From the NCBI GenBank assembly GCA_052148155.1, contig JBKQIY010000067.1:1-62237 (forward strand): 62,237 nucleotides of DNA, in the 5' to 3' direction. The notes under the pieces are model-generated. The model had not been told where the DNA came from and ran no database searches. It saw only the letters and a program-made list of their open reading frames with translations. Made by a program: the position numbers and the translations under genes. Of this stretch, positions 35,412 to 44,433 are shown in pieces. Positions within the stretch are counted from its first letter, which is position 1, and each line of letters starts with the position of its first letter. Origin of the DNA: JBBQER01 sp052148155 (GTDB lineage: Bacteria; Actinomycetota; Acidimicrobiia; IMCC26256; PALSA-610).

Positions 35412-36632
35412 TTAGGCCGACGGGTGGTGGATCGTCCCAAGCGTGAGCGCGATCCGCTCGACGAGCCAGTCGGCGAGGGCAGCTTTGGTCATCAGCGGGA
35501 GCGCCTCGGCTCCGCCCTCCGCATCGAGCACGAGGACTCGGTTGGAGTCGACGCCGAATCCGGCATCGTCGGCGCTCACGTCGTTGGCGACGATCAGATC
35601 AACGTGCTTGGCCGCGAGCTTGGCCGCTGCGTGTTCGTGCATCCGCTCGGTCTCGGCCGCGAATCCCACAATGACCTGCCCTGGACGCTTGCGTGCGCCC
35701 AGCTCGGCGAGGATGTCGGCGGTCGGCTCGAGCACGATCTCGGGGACGCCGTCGCGCTTTTTGATCTTCTCGGCGGCGATGGTCTTCGGACGGAAGTCGG
35801 CGACCGCGGCCGCCATCACCACCGCGTCGGTCGGGTCGGACCGTGCGAGCACCGCTTCGCGCATTTGCTCCGCGGTCTCGACGTGCACGACCTCGACTCC
35901 TGCAGCTGTTGGCAACGCCGACGTGGTCACGAGCACGACCTGGGCTCCCGCGCGGTGGGCGGCGTCTGCGATTGCGTGGCCCATCTTTCCCGACGACCGG
36001 TTGCCGACGAAACGAACGGGGTCGATCGGCTCGCGGGTGCCTCCCGCGGTGACGAGCAGCTGCCGGCCTGCGAGCACGCCAGCCGCCCGTGAACTCTCGG
36101 GCGCCGCGAGAAGTTGGAGCGCGCGAAGAACGATTCGTGCCGGATCGGCTAGCCGTCCGCGACCGACGTCGCCGCCGGCGAGGCGTCCGGCGTCGGGTTC
36201 GAGGACGAACACGCCGCGCCGGGCGAGGGTCGCGAGGTTGTCCTGCACCGCGGCGTGTTCCCACATTTCGGTATGCATCGCCGGGCAGACGAGCACCGGC
36301 GCACGTGTCGCGAGCAGCGTTGCGGTCAACAGATCGTCGGAGATCCCGGCCGCGTACTTGCCGATGAGCTTGGCGGTGGCCGGCGCGACGATGACGAGGT
36401 CGGCCTGCTGGCCGAGGCGGGTGTGCGGGATCGGTTCGGGACCATCGAACAGTGTTGTCCGAGCCGGTTCCGATGCCAGCGCCGAGAAGGTGAGCGCGCC
36501 CACGAAACGTTGTGCGTCTTCGGTGAGCACCGGTATGACGTAGACGTCCGCGTCGACGAGGCGTCGGCAGACCTCGACCGCTTTGTAGGCCGCGATGCCT
36601 CCGGCGACCCCGAGCACAACTCGACTGGTCAC
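35412..36632 (-). CDS. coaBC: bifunctional phosphopantothenoylcysteine decarboxylase / phosphopantothenate-cysteine ligase
   Basis: Two consecutive steps of coenzyme A synthesis. N-terminal flavoprotein decarboxylase CoaC (about 1-185): 'VLGVAGGIAAYKAVEVCRRL', the catalytic His in 'PIPHTRL', 'PATAKLIGKYAAG' and 'PAMHTEMW'. C-terminal ligase CoaB (about 190-406): 'LLVTAGGTREPIDPVRFVGN', 'SSGKMG', and the 'KIKK' segment near 292. GTG at 36632 begins the homologous strand; the frame further upstream overlaps rpoZ without similarity. Confidence 0.95.
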   Translation of the reverse strand: MTSRVVLGVAGGIAAYKAVEVCRRLVDADVYVIPVLTEDAQRFVGALTFSALASEPARTTLFDGPEPIPHTRLGQQADLVIVAPATAKLIGKYAAGISDDLLTATLLATRAPVLVCPAMHTEMWEHAAVQDNLATLARRGVFVLEPDAGRLAGGDVGRGRLADPARIVLRALQLLAAPESSRAAGVLAGRQLLVTAGGTREPIDPVRFVGNRSSGKMGHAIADAAHRAGAQVVLVTTSALPTAAGVEVVHVETAEQMREAVLARSDPTDAVVMAAAVADFRPKTIAAEKIKKRDGVPEIVLEPTADILAELGARKRPGQVIVGFAAETERMHEHAAAKLAAKHVDLIVANDVSADDAGFGVDSNRVLVLDAEGGAEALPLMTKAALADWLVERIALTLGTIHHPSA

Positions 36633-36657
36633 CGGACGAAAGCCAAGCTGGTCGTGC

Positions 36658-36984
36658 TCAGGCCGGGGTGTCGCCCGCGGAGTCGTCGGGTGCGATCTCG
36701 ACGACGACGTCGCCGGACTGTGCGTCTTCGGCTTCGGGCTCGATGCGTTCGTAGGTGATCTTGGAGGCTGCGACCTCTTCCATTGCGATCGACAGCGGCT
36801 TGCGCGACACCGAAGTGACCTGCGGCGGAACGATCCGCCCGAGTCCTTCACCGAGCTGGTTGTAGTAGTCGTTGATCTCGCGTGCCCGCATCGACGACAG
36901 CGTCACCAGGGTGAACTTCGAGTCGACCTTGGCCATCAACTGCTCGATGCGGGGGTCCATCAGCGACGCGCGGCGTTCGGCCAT
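36658..36984 (-). CDS. rpoZ: DNA-directed RNA polymerase omega subunit
   Basis: Small subunit that supports RNA polymerase assembly around beta prime. 108 residues: 'MDPRIEQLMAKVDSKFTLVTLSSMRAREINDYY' matches omega's MxR motif region ('SSMRAREI'), and the 'SVSRKPLSIAMEEVAASKI' helix follows. The C-terminal tail is acidic. ATG at 36984 has AGGAG upstream; an upstream ATG (37044) adds 20 unrelated residues. Follows gmk as usual in actinobacteria. Confidence 0.94.
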   Translation of the reverse strand: MAERRASLMDPRIEQLMAKVDSKFTLVTLSSMRAREINDYYNQLGEGLGRIVPPQVTSVSRKPLSIAMEEVAASKITYERIEPEAEDAQSGDVVVEIAPDDSAGDTPA

Positions 36985-37079
36985 CGATTCTCCTGGGAAG
37001 TAGCTCGAGAGCGGGAACAGTGCCACCGGCGAATGCCGGGGCACGCTAGCGAACGCGAGGACGTAGGTGAGCGCCGCGT

Positions 37080-37652
37080 TTAGGGGCCGGCGCTCCGGCG
37101 AGACTCCAAGATAGCAGTGAGCTCGGCCGTGGCCCGATCGACGTCGTCATTGACGATTACGGCGTCGAACTGGTCGCTCCCGATGCGCTCCTCGGCCTCG
37201 GCCCGCCCGAGCCGGCGCTCGATGGCTTCGGGCCCGTCGGCCGCTCGGCCCTCCAGCCGGCGTCGCTGCTCGTCACGAGACGGGGCCCGGACGAAGACCA
37301 GCAGGGCATCGGGAATGTTCTCCCGCACCTTCAGCGCGCCGTTGACGTCGAGTTCGACCATCACGTCGTGGCCCTGCGCGAGCGCATCGATGACGAACTG
37401 GCGGGGTGTGCCTTTGAGGTCGCCGTAGACCTCGAACGACTCGAGGAACCCGCCGGCGTCGCGGAGCTTCTCGAACTCTTCGCGGGTGACGAACTGGTAG
37501 TCGACTCCGGCTTGCTCACCGGGTCGGGACGGCCGAGTGGTCCACGACACCGACCAGCGCAGGCCAGGGTCCTGCTCCCGCAGGCGCCGACCGAGTGTTC
37601 CCTTCCCGGCACCCGACGTTCCCGCGAGGACTAACAGGACGCCGCGGCTCAC
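37080..37652 (-). CDS. gmk: guanylate kinase
   Basis: Phosphorylates GMP to GDP. 190 residues: P-loop 'GTSGAGKGT' (11-19), GMP-binding 'SWTTRPSRPGEQAGVDYQFV', and 'FLESFEVYGDLKGTP'. GTG start. Its position right after mihF and before rpoZ repeats the mihF-gmk-rpoZ order of Mycobacterium. Confidence 0.97.
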   Translation of the reverse strand: MSRGVLLVLAGTSGAGKGTLGRRLREQDPGLRWSVSWTTRPSRPGEQAGVDYQFVTREEFEKLRDAGGFLESFEVYGDLKGTPRQFVIDALAQGHDVMVELDVNGALKVRENIPDALLVFVRAPSRDEQRRRLEGRAADGPEAIERRLGRAEAEERIGSDQFDAVIVNDDVDRATAELTAILESRRSAGP

Positions 37653-37679
37653 CGCCGTAGGTCGGAGATCACGGCGGAT

Positions 37680-38069
37680 TCACCGAGCGGTCGACTCCTC
37701 CGACCGGCGCGCCTCGGCGAGGATCTCTCGGCGGTACTCGAGATCGTCGACGACGCGCAGCAAACGTTCGCGTTGTTTGTCGCCGACGCCGCCGAGTCGA
37801 CGACCGTCAGAAATGTCGAGGCCTTTCAACAGCCGTTTGGCGTTCACCTTGCCGACGCCGGGAAGCGACTCGAGGACGCTGACGACCTTCAGCTTGGCGA
37901 GCATGTTGCCGCTCTCGTCACCACGGTCGGTCGCCTCGAAGAGTTCGCCGAGACTGAGCGATCCGATCTTCAGCTTGTCTTTGACCTCGGCGCGTTGGCG
38001 ACGCGCCGCACCGGCCTTTTCGAGCGCGCGCTGACGCTGCTCCGGTGTGAGCGAGGGCGGGTTCGCCAT
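37680..38069 (-). CDS. mihF: actinobacterial integration host factor mIHF
   Basis: 129-residue nucleoid-associated DNA-binding protein unrelated in fold to E. coli IHF. 'PPSLTPEQRQRALEKAGAARRQRAEVKDKLK' is the N-terminal helix block. The C-terminal part has a helix-two-turn-helix 'MLAKLKVVSVLESLPGVGKVNAKRLL', with the conserved 'LPGVGKV' and 'ISDGRRLGGVGDKQRERL'. ATG at 38069 with GGAGGAG upstream; an upstream start (38087) lacks support. Diagnostic of Actinobacteria. Confidence 0.95.
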   Translation of the reverse strand: MANPPSLTPEQRQRALEKAGAARRQRAEVKDKLKIGSLSLGELFEATDRGDESGNMLAKLKVVSVLESLPGVGKVNAKRLLKGLDISDGRRLGGVGDKQRERLLRVVDDLEYRREILAEARRSEESTAR

Positions 38070-38195
38070 GGGCTCCTCCAAGATCAACCGAGCAACTGCA
38101 AGCGATCAGCAGCGCTGCGTTCATCCGATCGCATGATCCGTCGGTCTTGCGACCGAAACCATCTGACCGCCGTCACTCCGGGACGACGACGAGCC

Positions 38196-38223
38196 AGCAT
38201 ACCGATCCCGCGCCGCGCCGCAA
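38196..38223 (-). promoter_or_regulatory. candidate mihF promoter
   Basis: In the 188-base gap between pyrF and mihF, minus-strand TTGCGG (38223-38218) precedes TATGCT (38201-38196) with 16 bases between. This gap is the longest in the pyr-to-metK array, so a separate mihF-gmk-rpoZ transcript start here is plausible. Consensus match only. Confidence 0.4.
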
Positions 38224-38257
38224 CTGGGCCGCGGCTTGCATAGCGCGGCGTCGCGCG

Positions 38258-38983
38258 CTAAACGCGTCGGTTCTCGAGCGCGTCGGCGACCGACTGATGC
38301 ACCTGACGCGCGGCGACTCTTCGATCCGCGGCCGCGCTGACCAGACGACCCACGACGAGCAGGTCGGCACCTGCCGACGCAATTTGTGCCGGCGATCCGA
38401 CGCGCGCTTGATCGTGACGATCGCCATCCTCGGCGCGTACACCGGGAACGACGGTCACGAAGTCCTTTTGTGCGCGTTTCACACGTGCGATCTCGTGCAC
38501 TGAACAGACGACCCCGCCGCATCCGGCTTCGATCGCGGCTGCGAGACGTTCGTCGAACGCGGAGGCGTCGGGGTCGCTGGTCAACACGGTGACCGCAAGC
38601 GGCACCGGCGCGGTCCGTCCGGCGTCGCGCGCACCTTCGAACACTCCCTCCACTCCGGCGCGCAACATGTCGACACCGCCGGCCGCGTGAAAGTTGAGGT
38701 AGGTCACCCCGAGCCGGCCGAGCACCCGCGCCGCGCGCCCGACCGTGGTCGGAATGTCGTGCAGTTTCAGGTCGCAGAACACGCGCATCCCCAGCTCACG
38801 GAGCGGTTCGACCGCTGCCGGACCGGCCGCCGAGTACAGCTCCAGACCGACTTTCGCCACTCCGAACCACGGCGACACGTCGCCGGCGAGCTGGAGTGCT
38901 TCCTCGAGGCTCGGGACGTCGAGCCCGATCGCGAGACGGTCGCGCGCGGTGATATCCAACTCGGTCGCCACCTGAGGGCTCAT
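38258..38983 (-). CDS. pyrF: orotidine 5'-phosphate decarboxylase
   Basis: Last step of UMP synthesis. 241 residues of the type 1 form: 'AIGLDVPSLEEAL' with the first Asp, then 'CDLKLHDIPTTVGRAA' holding the catalytic Asp-Lys-Asp array (residues around 73-85), 'VVPGVRAE' and 'LVVGRLVSAA'. This matches the bacterial type 1 form; actinobacteria often have the other type (OMPdecase type 2). ATG at 38983 overlaps the pyrD stop (ATGA) and has GGAGGA upstream. Confidence 0.93.
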   Translation of the reverse strand: MSPQVATELDITARDRLAIGLDVPSLEEALQLAGDVSPWFGVAKVGLELYSAAGPAAVEPLRELGMRVFCDLKLHDIPTTVGRAARVLGRLGVTYLNFHAAGGVDMLRAGVEGVFEGARDAGRTAPVPLAVTVLTSDPDASAFDERLAAAIEAGCGGVVCSVHEIARVKRAQKDFVTVVPGVRAEDGDRHDQARVGSPAQIASAGADLLVVGRLVSAAADRRVAARQVHQSVADALENRRV

Positions 38984-39939
38984 CGCATTCCTCCGATTAG
39001 CTCGCCTACGTGCCGGACATCGTTCGCCGCGCACCACCGCTGCATTTCGTGGACGATCCGCAACGCGGCGCGAGGATCAGCGAAAGTCGCGGTGCCGACA
39101 CCGACTGCCGTCGCGCCGGCCAGCATCATTTCGATCGCGTCGACACCGCTGCTGACTCCGCCAGTTCCGATGATCGGCAGTTCTGGGAACTCCCGCGCGA
39201 CGTCCCACACCATGCGTAACGCGATGGGTTTGATCGGCGCGCCGGTCAATCCGCCACCGCCCGCACCCAGACGGGGCGCGCGGGTACGTGCGTCGATCAG
39301 CAATCCCATCACGGAGTTAACCAATGTCAGCCCAGTCGCTCCGGCGTCCAACGCGGCGCGTGCGATCGCGACGATGTCGGTGACGTTGGGCGAAAGCTTC
39401 GCGAATGTCGGCACCGTGTCACCGACCGTTTCGACGACCGCTCGCGTCGCAACCCGTGTCGCCTCCTCGGAATGTGCGAACATGTTCCCGCGCGCTTCGA
39501 CGTTCGGGCACGACAGGTTGACCTCGATCGCGAGGAGCCGATGCGCGACCGCCTTCAGCGGACGTGCCGCGGCCGCGTACTCCTCGGCACTGCGCCCCCA
39601 GATCGACGCGATCACCGCGGCGCCGCGCGCCTCGAGTGCGGGAAGATCATCTTCGATCCACTTGTCGATGCCGGGGCCGGGCAAGCCGACCGAGTTGAGC
39701 ATCCCCCCACCTGACGATTCGGTCACCCGCAACGGCGGATTCCCCGACCACGGAAACGCGGCGACCGACTTGACCGTCACCGCGCCGAGGCCCCTCGGAT
39801 CGCACAACGCCGCGACCTCGGCTCCGTGCCCGAACGTCCCAGACGCAGCGACCACCGGGTTTAGCAGTCGGAGCGGTCCGAGATCGACGCGCAGGTCGAC
39901 TGGGTCGGTTCGCCACCGCCGGATCGGATGTCGCTTCAC
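38980..39939 (-). CDS. pyrD: dihydroorotate dehydrogenase, class 1B type
   Basis: Oxidises dihydroorotate to orotate with FMN. 319 residues, and the catalytic base is Cys in 'EVNLSCPNVEARG' (about 143-155), as in class 1 enzymes. 'IIGTGGVSSGVDAIEMMLAGATAVGVGTATF' covers the FMN phosphate site in the class 1B manner. Class 1B normally works with the iron-sulfur flavoprotein PyrK, but the gene overlaps carB (GTGA) on one side and pyrF (ATGA) on the other, leaving no room for pyrK. PyrK may be elsewhere in the genome. GTG start. Confidence 0.92.
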   Translation of the reverse strand: MKRHPIRRWRTDPVDLRVDLGPLRLLNPVVAASGTFGHGAEVAALCDPRGLGAVTVKSVAAFPWSGNPPLRVTESSGGGMLNSVGLPGPGIDKWIEDDLPALEARGAAVIASIWGRSAEEYAAAARPLKAVAHRLLAIEVNLSCPNVEARGNMFAHSEEATRVATRAVVETVGDTVPTFAKLSPNVTDIVAIARAALDAGATGLTLVNSVMGLLIDARTRAPRLGAGGGGLTGAPIKPIALRMVWDVAREFPELPIIGTGGVSSGVDAIEMMLAGATAVGVGTATFADPRAALRIVHEMQRWCAANDVRHVGELIGGMR

Positions 39940-42900
39940 AGGTCGAGCCTCAACTGACCGTCGCGGTGATATTCCTGCAGCGAGCGCACCTCAGGCTCAC
40001 GCCGCGCCTCTTCCGCGATGCCGGCCGACGCTGCAAGCGCTGCCGCGACGGTCGTGACGGATGCCACGCCGTGCGCGATCGCCGCCCGCCGGATATGCAT
40101 GCCGTCGCTGCGGGGCCCGCGACCGCGCGGCGTGTTGACGACAAGGTCGACCTTGCCGGAGGAGATGAGATCCACCGCGTCGACACCGACCGGCTCGCCG
40201 ACCTTCGCCACGACCGTATCGACCGGAAGTCCGGCCCGTTCGAGCATGTCGGCGGTGCCCGCGGTGGCTGCGATCGCAAAGCCAAGCTCGACAAACCGGC
40301 GCGCGGCGACAAGCCCGTTGTCTTTATCGCGGTCAGCGAGAGACAAGAACACCGTGCCTTGTCGTGGCAACGTGTTGCCCGCACCCGACTGGCTCTTCGC
40401 GAACGCCATCCCGAACGTTCGGTCGATTCCCATCACTTCGCCGGTCGAACGCATCTCGGGACCGAGCACGGTGTCGACATCTGGGAAACGATTGAATGGG
40501 AGCACCGCCTCTTTCACCGAGACGTGACCGCCTTCGGCCGGAGGGACCAGCAGCCCCTCGGCGCGCAGATCGTCGAACGTCGCGCCGACCATCGCGCGTG
40601 CGGCAATCTTGGCGAGCGGCACCCCGGTCGCCTTGCTCACGAACGGTACCGTGCGACTCGCCCGCGGATTTGCCTCGATCACGAACACCGTGCCGTCCTT
40701 GACCGCGAATTGCACGTTCAACAAACCTACGACCTCGAGCGCGTCGGCGAGCGCGGCCGTGTGCTCGTGGATTTGGGCCAGTACGGCGCCGGAGAGGGTG
40801 GGCGGCGGGATCGCGCACGCGGAGTCGCCTGAATGCACCCCAGCTTGTTCGATGTGCTCCATCACCGCGCCGATCACAAGATCTCCGGTGCGATCGCGCA
40901 GCGCGTCGACGTCGACCTCTACTGCGTCTTCGAGAAACCGGTCGATCAGCGCGGGCCGTTCGGCGGACAAACCACCCTCCCGTCCGAGCGAGCCGGTGAG
41001 CTCGAGCTCGGCCATGGCGCGACGCAGGTCGTTGTCGTCGAAGACGATCTCCATCGCGCGACCGCCGAGAACGTAGGACGGGCGTACCAGTACCGGGTAG
41101 CCGACGCTCGCCGCGACCGCGATCGCGTCGTCGATCGTGCTCGCCATCGCACCTTCGGGCTGCGGGATGCCGAGGCGATCGCATAACGCCTTGAACCGCT
41201 CGCGGTCCTCGGCCGCGTCGATCGAGGTCGGGCTGGTACCGAGGATCGGGATTCCGGCCTGCTCGAGGATCCGGGCCAGCTTCAGCGGGGTCTGCCCGCC
41301 GAGGCCGACGATCACGCCGTGCACACTGCCCGAGGCGTTCGCGGCTTGTTGGAGCCCGTGGCAGACATTCAGGACGTCTTCTTCGGTGAGCGGCTCGAAG
41401 AAGAGTCGGTCGCTCGTGTCGTAGTCGGTGGACACGGTCTCGGGGTTGCAGTTGACCATGACCGTCTCGAAGCCGGCGTCGTGCAACGCGAATGCGGCGT
41501 GCACGCAGCAGTAGTCGAACTCGACACCCTGGCCGATACGGTTCGGTCCGCTCCCGAGGATCACGACAGTCGGACGCGTGACGGGTGCGAGCTCGTCTTC
41601 GTCTTCGTAGGTGCCGTAGTGGTACGGCGTGTGTGCGTCGAATTCGGCGGCGCAGGTGTCGACCGTCTTGTAGGTCACCTGGACACCGGCCGCAAGACGC
41701 GCGGCGCGCACGGTGGAAGCATCGAGCTGCCAGAGATACGCGAGCTGGGCGTCGGAGAAGCCGAGCTGTTTGGCGTGACGCCAGTCGGAGCGTGTCATCG
41801 CCGCGAAGCCCACTTCGGTGAGCCGCTCACGTTCTTCGACGATCTGGAGGATCTGATCGCAGAACCAAGGATCGATGCCGGTGGCTTCGTGCACACGTTC
41901 GATGGACACGAACCGTCGCAGCGCAGCCTCGATTTGGAAGACACGTTCGGGCGTCGGGACGGCGGCTGCTCGCACGAGCTCATCGTCGTCGAAATGTTCG
42001 AGTTCGCGTTCGGCCGGATCGCAGTTGAGACCGTTCCGACCGGTCTCGAGCGAACGGAGCGCCTTTTGCAGCGACTCGGCGAACGTGCGGCCGATCGCCA
42101 TCACCTCGCCGACCGATTGCATTTGCGTTCCCAGTACCGGAATCGAACCGGGCAGCTTCTCGAAAGCCCAGCGCGGTATCTTCGTGACGACATAGTCGAT
42201 TGTCGGTTCGAACGAGGCGGGCGTCTCGCGCGTGATGTCGTTGCGGATTTCATCGAGCCGGTAACCAACCGCGAGTTTGGCCGCGATCTTGGCGATCGGG
42301 AAACCGGTGGCCTTGCTCGCCAACGCACTCGAGCGCGACACGCGCGGGTTCATCTCGATGATGACCTGCTCACCTGTTCGCGGGTCCACGGCGAACTGCA
42401 CGTTGGACCCGCCAGTGTCGACACCGATCCGGCGGATGCACGCGAACGCGGCGTCGCGCATGCGCTGGTACTCGACGTCGGTGAGGGTCTGCGCCGGAGC
42501 GACCGTGATTGACTCGCCGGTGTGTACGCCCATCGCGTCGACGTTCTCGATCGAGCAGATCACCACCACATTGTCTGCGTGGTCGCGCATCACCTCAAGT
42601 TCGTATTCTTTCCAGCCGACGACGCTCCGTTCGATCAGGATCTCCGAGATCGGGCTCGCGGCCAATCCGCGCTCGGCTACCCGTTGCATTTCGCGGTGAT
42701 CGTGCGCGATGCCGGTCCCGCCACCTCCGAGAATGAACGCGGGGCGGACGATCACGGGATAGCCGACCTCGGCCGCGACCGCGACGGCCTCGTCGACCGC
42801 GTACGCCACACCGGAAGGCGGGACCCGCAAACCGATCTCTCCCATCGCGAGCTTGAATCGCTGCCTGTCCTCGGCGGTGCGGATCGCGTCGACACTGGCG

Positions 42901-43250
42901 CCGATCATCTCGACGTTGAACGCGTCGAGCACACCCGCTTCGTCGAGTGCGATCGCAAGGTTGAGGGCGGTCTGGCCCCCGAGTGTCGGCAAGAGCGCGT
43001 CCGGACGTTCGCGTTCGATGATGCGCTCGAGCGAAGGTACGTTGAGCGGCTCGACGTAGGTGGCGTCGGCGAACTCGGGATCGGTCATGATCGTCGCCGG
43101 GTTCGAGTTGACGAGGACAACGCGAAAGCCCTCGTCGCGCAGCACACGGCAGGCCTGCGTGCCGGAGTAGTCGAACTCGCACGCTTGGCCGATGATGATC
43201 GGCCCGCTCCCGATCAACAGGATCGTCTCGAGGTCGGAGCGGCGCGGCAT
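39936..43250 (-). CDS. carB: carbamoyl phosphate synthase large subunit
   Basis: Makes carbamoyl phosphate from glutamine-derived ammonia, bicarbonate and ATP for both pyrimidine and arginine synthesis. 1104 residues with two homologous ATP-grasp halves: the first begins at 'ILLIGSGPIIIGQACEFDYSG', the second at 'VVILGSGPNRIGQGVEFDY' near residue 570. The C-terminal MGS-like allosteric domain starts near 950. ATG at 43250, 4 bases after carA's stop. Confidence 0.98.
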   Translation of the reverse strand: MPRRSDLETILLIGSGPIIIGQACEFDYSGTQACRVLRDEGFRVVLVNSNPATIMTDPEFADATYVEPLNVPSLERIIERERPDALLPTLGGQTALNLAIALDEAGVLDAFNVEMIGASVDAIRTAEDRQRFKLAMGEIGLRVPPSGVAYAVDEAVAVAAEVGYPVIVRPAFILGGGGTGIAHDHREMQRVAERGLAASPISEILIERSVVGWKEYELEVMRDHADNVVVICSIENVDAMGVHTGESITVAPAQTLTDVEYQRMRDAAFACIRRIGVDTGGSNVQFAVDPRTGEQVIIEMNPRVSRSSALASKATGFPIAKIAAKLAVGYRLDEIRNDITRETPASFEPTIDYVVTKIPRWAFEKLPGSIPVLGTQMQSVGEVMAIGRTFAESLQKALRSLETGRNGLNCDPAERELEHFDDDELVRAAAVPTPERVFQIEAALRRFVSIERVHEATGIDPWFCDQILQIVEERERLTEVGFAAMTRSDWRHAKQLGFSDAQLAYLWQLDASTVRAARLAAGVQVTYKTVDTCAAEFDAHTPYHYGTYEDEDELAPVTRPTVVILGSGPNRIGQGVEFDYCCVHAAFALHDAGFETVMVNCNPETVSTDYDTSDRLFFEPLTEEDVLNVCHGLQQAANASGSVHGVIVGLGGQTPLKLARILEQAGIPILGTSPTSIDAAEDRERFKALCDRLGIPQPEGAMASTIDDAIAVAASVGYPVLVRPSYVLGGRAMEIVFDDNDLRRAMAELELTGSLGREGGLSAERPALIDRFLEDAVEVDVDALRDRTGDLVIGAVMEHIEQAGVHSGDSACAIPPPTLSGAVLAQIHEHTAALADALEVVGLLNVQFAVKDGTVFVIEANPRASRTVPFVSKATGVPLAKIAARAMVGATFDDLRAEGLLVPPAEGGHVSVKEAVLPFNRFPDVDTVLGPEMRSTGEVMGIDRTFGMAFAKSQSGAGNTLPRQGTVFLSLADRDKDNGLVAARRFVELGFAIAATAGTADMLERAGLPVDTVVAKVGEPVGVDAVDLISSGKVDLVVNTPRGRGPRSDGMHIRRAAIAHGVASVTTVAAALAASAGIAEEARREPEVRSLQEYHRDGQLRLDL

Positions 43251-43254
43251 CGGA

Positions 43255-44340
43255 TCAGACCGCCCGCATCAAGTCGGTGAACTCGCCGAACAGGTAGCGC
43301 GCATCGTGCGGGCCGGGGCCGGCCTCGGGGTGGTACTGCACGCTGAACGCCCGTAGATCTTCGGCGCGCATCCCCTCGAGATCACCGTCGTTGAGGTTCA
43401 GGTGGGTGACGACCGTCCCGTCCGGCAGCGATGCTCCATCGACGGCGTAGTTGTGGTTCTGGCTGGTGATCTCGACCCGACCGGTCGCGAGGTTACGGAC
43501 TGGATGGTTTCCGCCGTGATGGCCGAATCGCAGTTTGAACGTCGAGGCGCCGAGCGCGAGTGACATGATCTGATGGCCGAGACAGATACCGAACACCGGT
43601 ATCTGTCCGAGCAAGGCGCGGATGTTGTCGCGGGCGTAATCGACCGCAGTTGGGTCGCCCGGCCCGTTCGACAGGAACACGCCGTCGGGTTCGCGTGCGA
43701 GCACTTCCGCGGCAGGGGTGGAGGCAGGCACGACCTCGACTTGGCAACCGGCCTGGACGAGGTGTTCGACGATCGATCGTTTGATGCCGAAGTCGTACGC
43801 GACCACGAACAGGCTCGCGTCGTCAGGTCCGACCGTGTAGGGCGCTGTGGTGGTCACCTGCGTGACGAGATCGCGGCCGTCGGTGCCCCCGTCAGCGTGC
43901 GCGGCGGCGAGCAACGTGTCGCGATCGGCTAAGCCGAACGCGCCGGGCATGGCACCCGACGAGCGGATGTGGCGGGTGAGTCGACGCGTGTCGATACCGG
44001 CGATACCAGCTATCTGATGATGTTCGAGATAGCCGCTCAGGTCTTGTGTCGCGCGCCAACTCGACGGCCGGCGCGCCAGGTCGCGCACGATGACTCCTCG
44101 GCACTGCGGAACGCTTGCTTGGTCATCGTCACCGTTGACGCCGTAGTTGCCGATATGGGGGTAGGTGAACGTGATGATCTGGCCGGCGTAGGAGGGGTCG
44201 GTCACGATCTCTTGGTAACCGACCAGCGCGGTGTTGAACACGACCTCGCCGGCAACGAGGCCCGACTCGGGCCGATAGCCGACCGAGAAGCCTTCGAAGG
44301 TGGTGCCGTCCGCGAGGACGAGCACTGCCGAGCTATCCAC
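43255..44340 (-). CDS. carA: carbamoyl phosphate synthase small subunit (glutaminase)
   Basis: Glutamine amidotransferase subunit that feeds ammonia to CarB. 361 residues: the N-terminal CPSase domain (1-130) with 'VVFNTALVGYQEIVTDPSY', and a class I amidotransferase domain with the nucleophile Cys at about 253 in 'FGICLGHQ' and the His-Glu pair in 'QYHPEAGPGP'. The open frame begins at a GTG at 44358, but GTG at 44340 lies just after GGAGGA and gives the normal start 'DSSAVLVLADGTTFEG'. Confidence 0.96.
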   Translation of the reverse strand: MDSSAVLVLADGTTFEGFSVGYRPESGLVAGEVVFNTALVGYQEIVTDPSYAGQIITFTYPHIGNYGVNGDDDQASVPQCRGVIVRDLARRPSSWRATQDLSGYLEHHQIAGIAGIDTRRLTRHIRSSGAMPGAFGLADRDTLLAAAHADGGTDGRDLVTQVTTTAPYTVGPDDASLFVVAYDFGIKRSIVEHLVQAGCQVEVVPASTPAAEVLAREPDGVFLSNGPGDPTAVDYARDNIRALLGQIPVFGICLGHQIMSLALGASTFKLRFGHHGGNHPVRNLATGRVEITSQNHNYAVDGASLPDGTVVTHLNLNDGDLEGMRAEDLRAFSVQYHPEAGPGPHDARYLFGEFTDLMRAV

Positions 44341-44433
44341 CGTTCCTCCGAACCGCACGATCTGAGTGGTGTGGGCGCGTCGTCGTCTGGGGGCCGAACG
44401 GCCGATCGGTTTGGGTCGCGGCCAGGTGATGTG

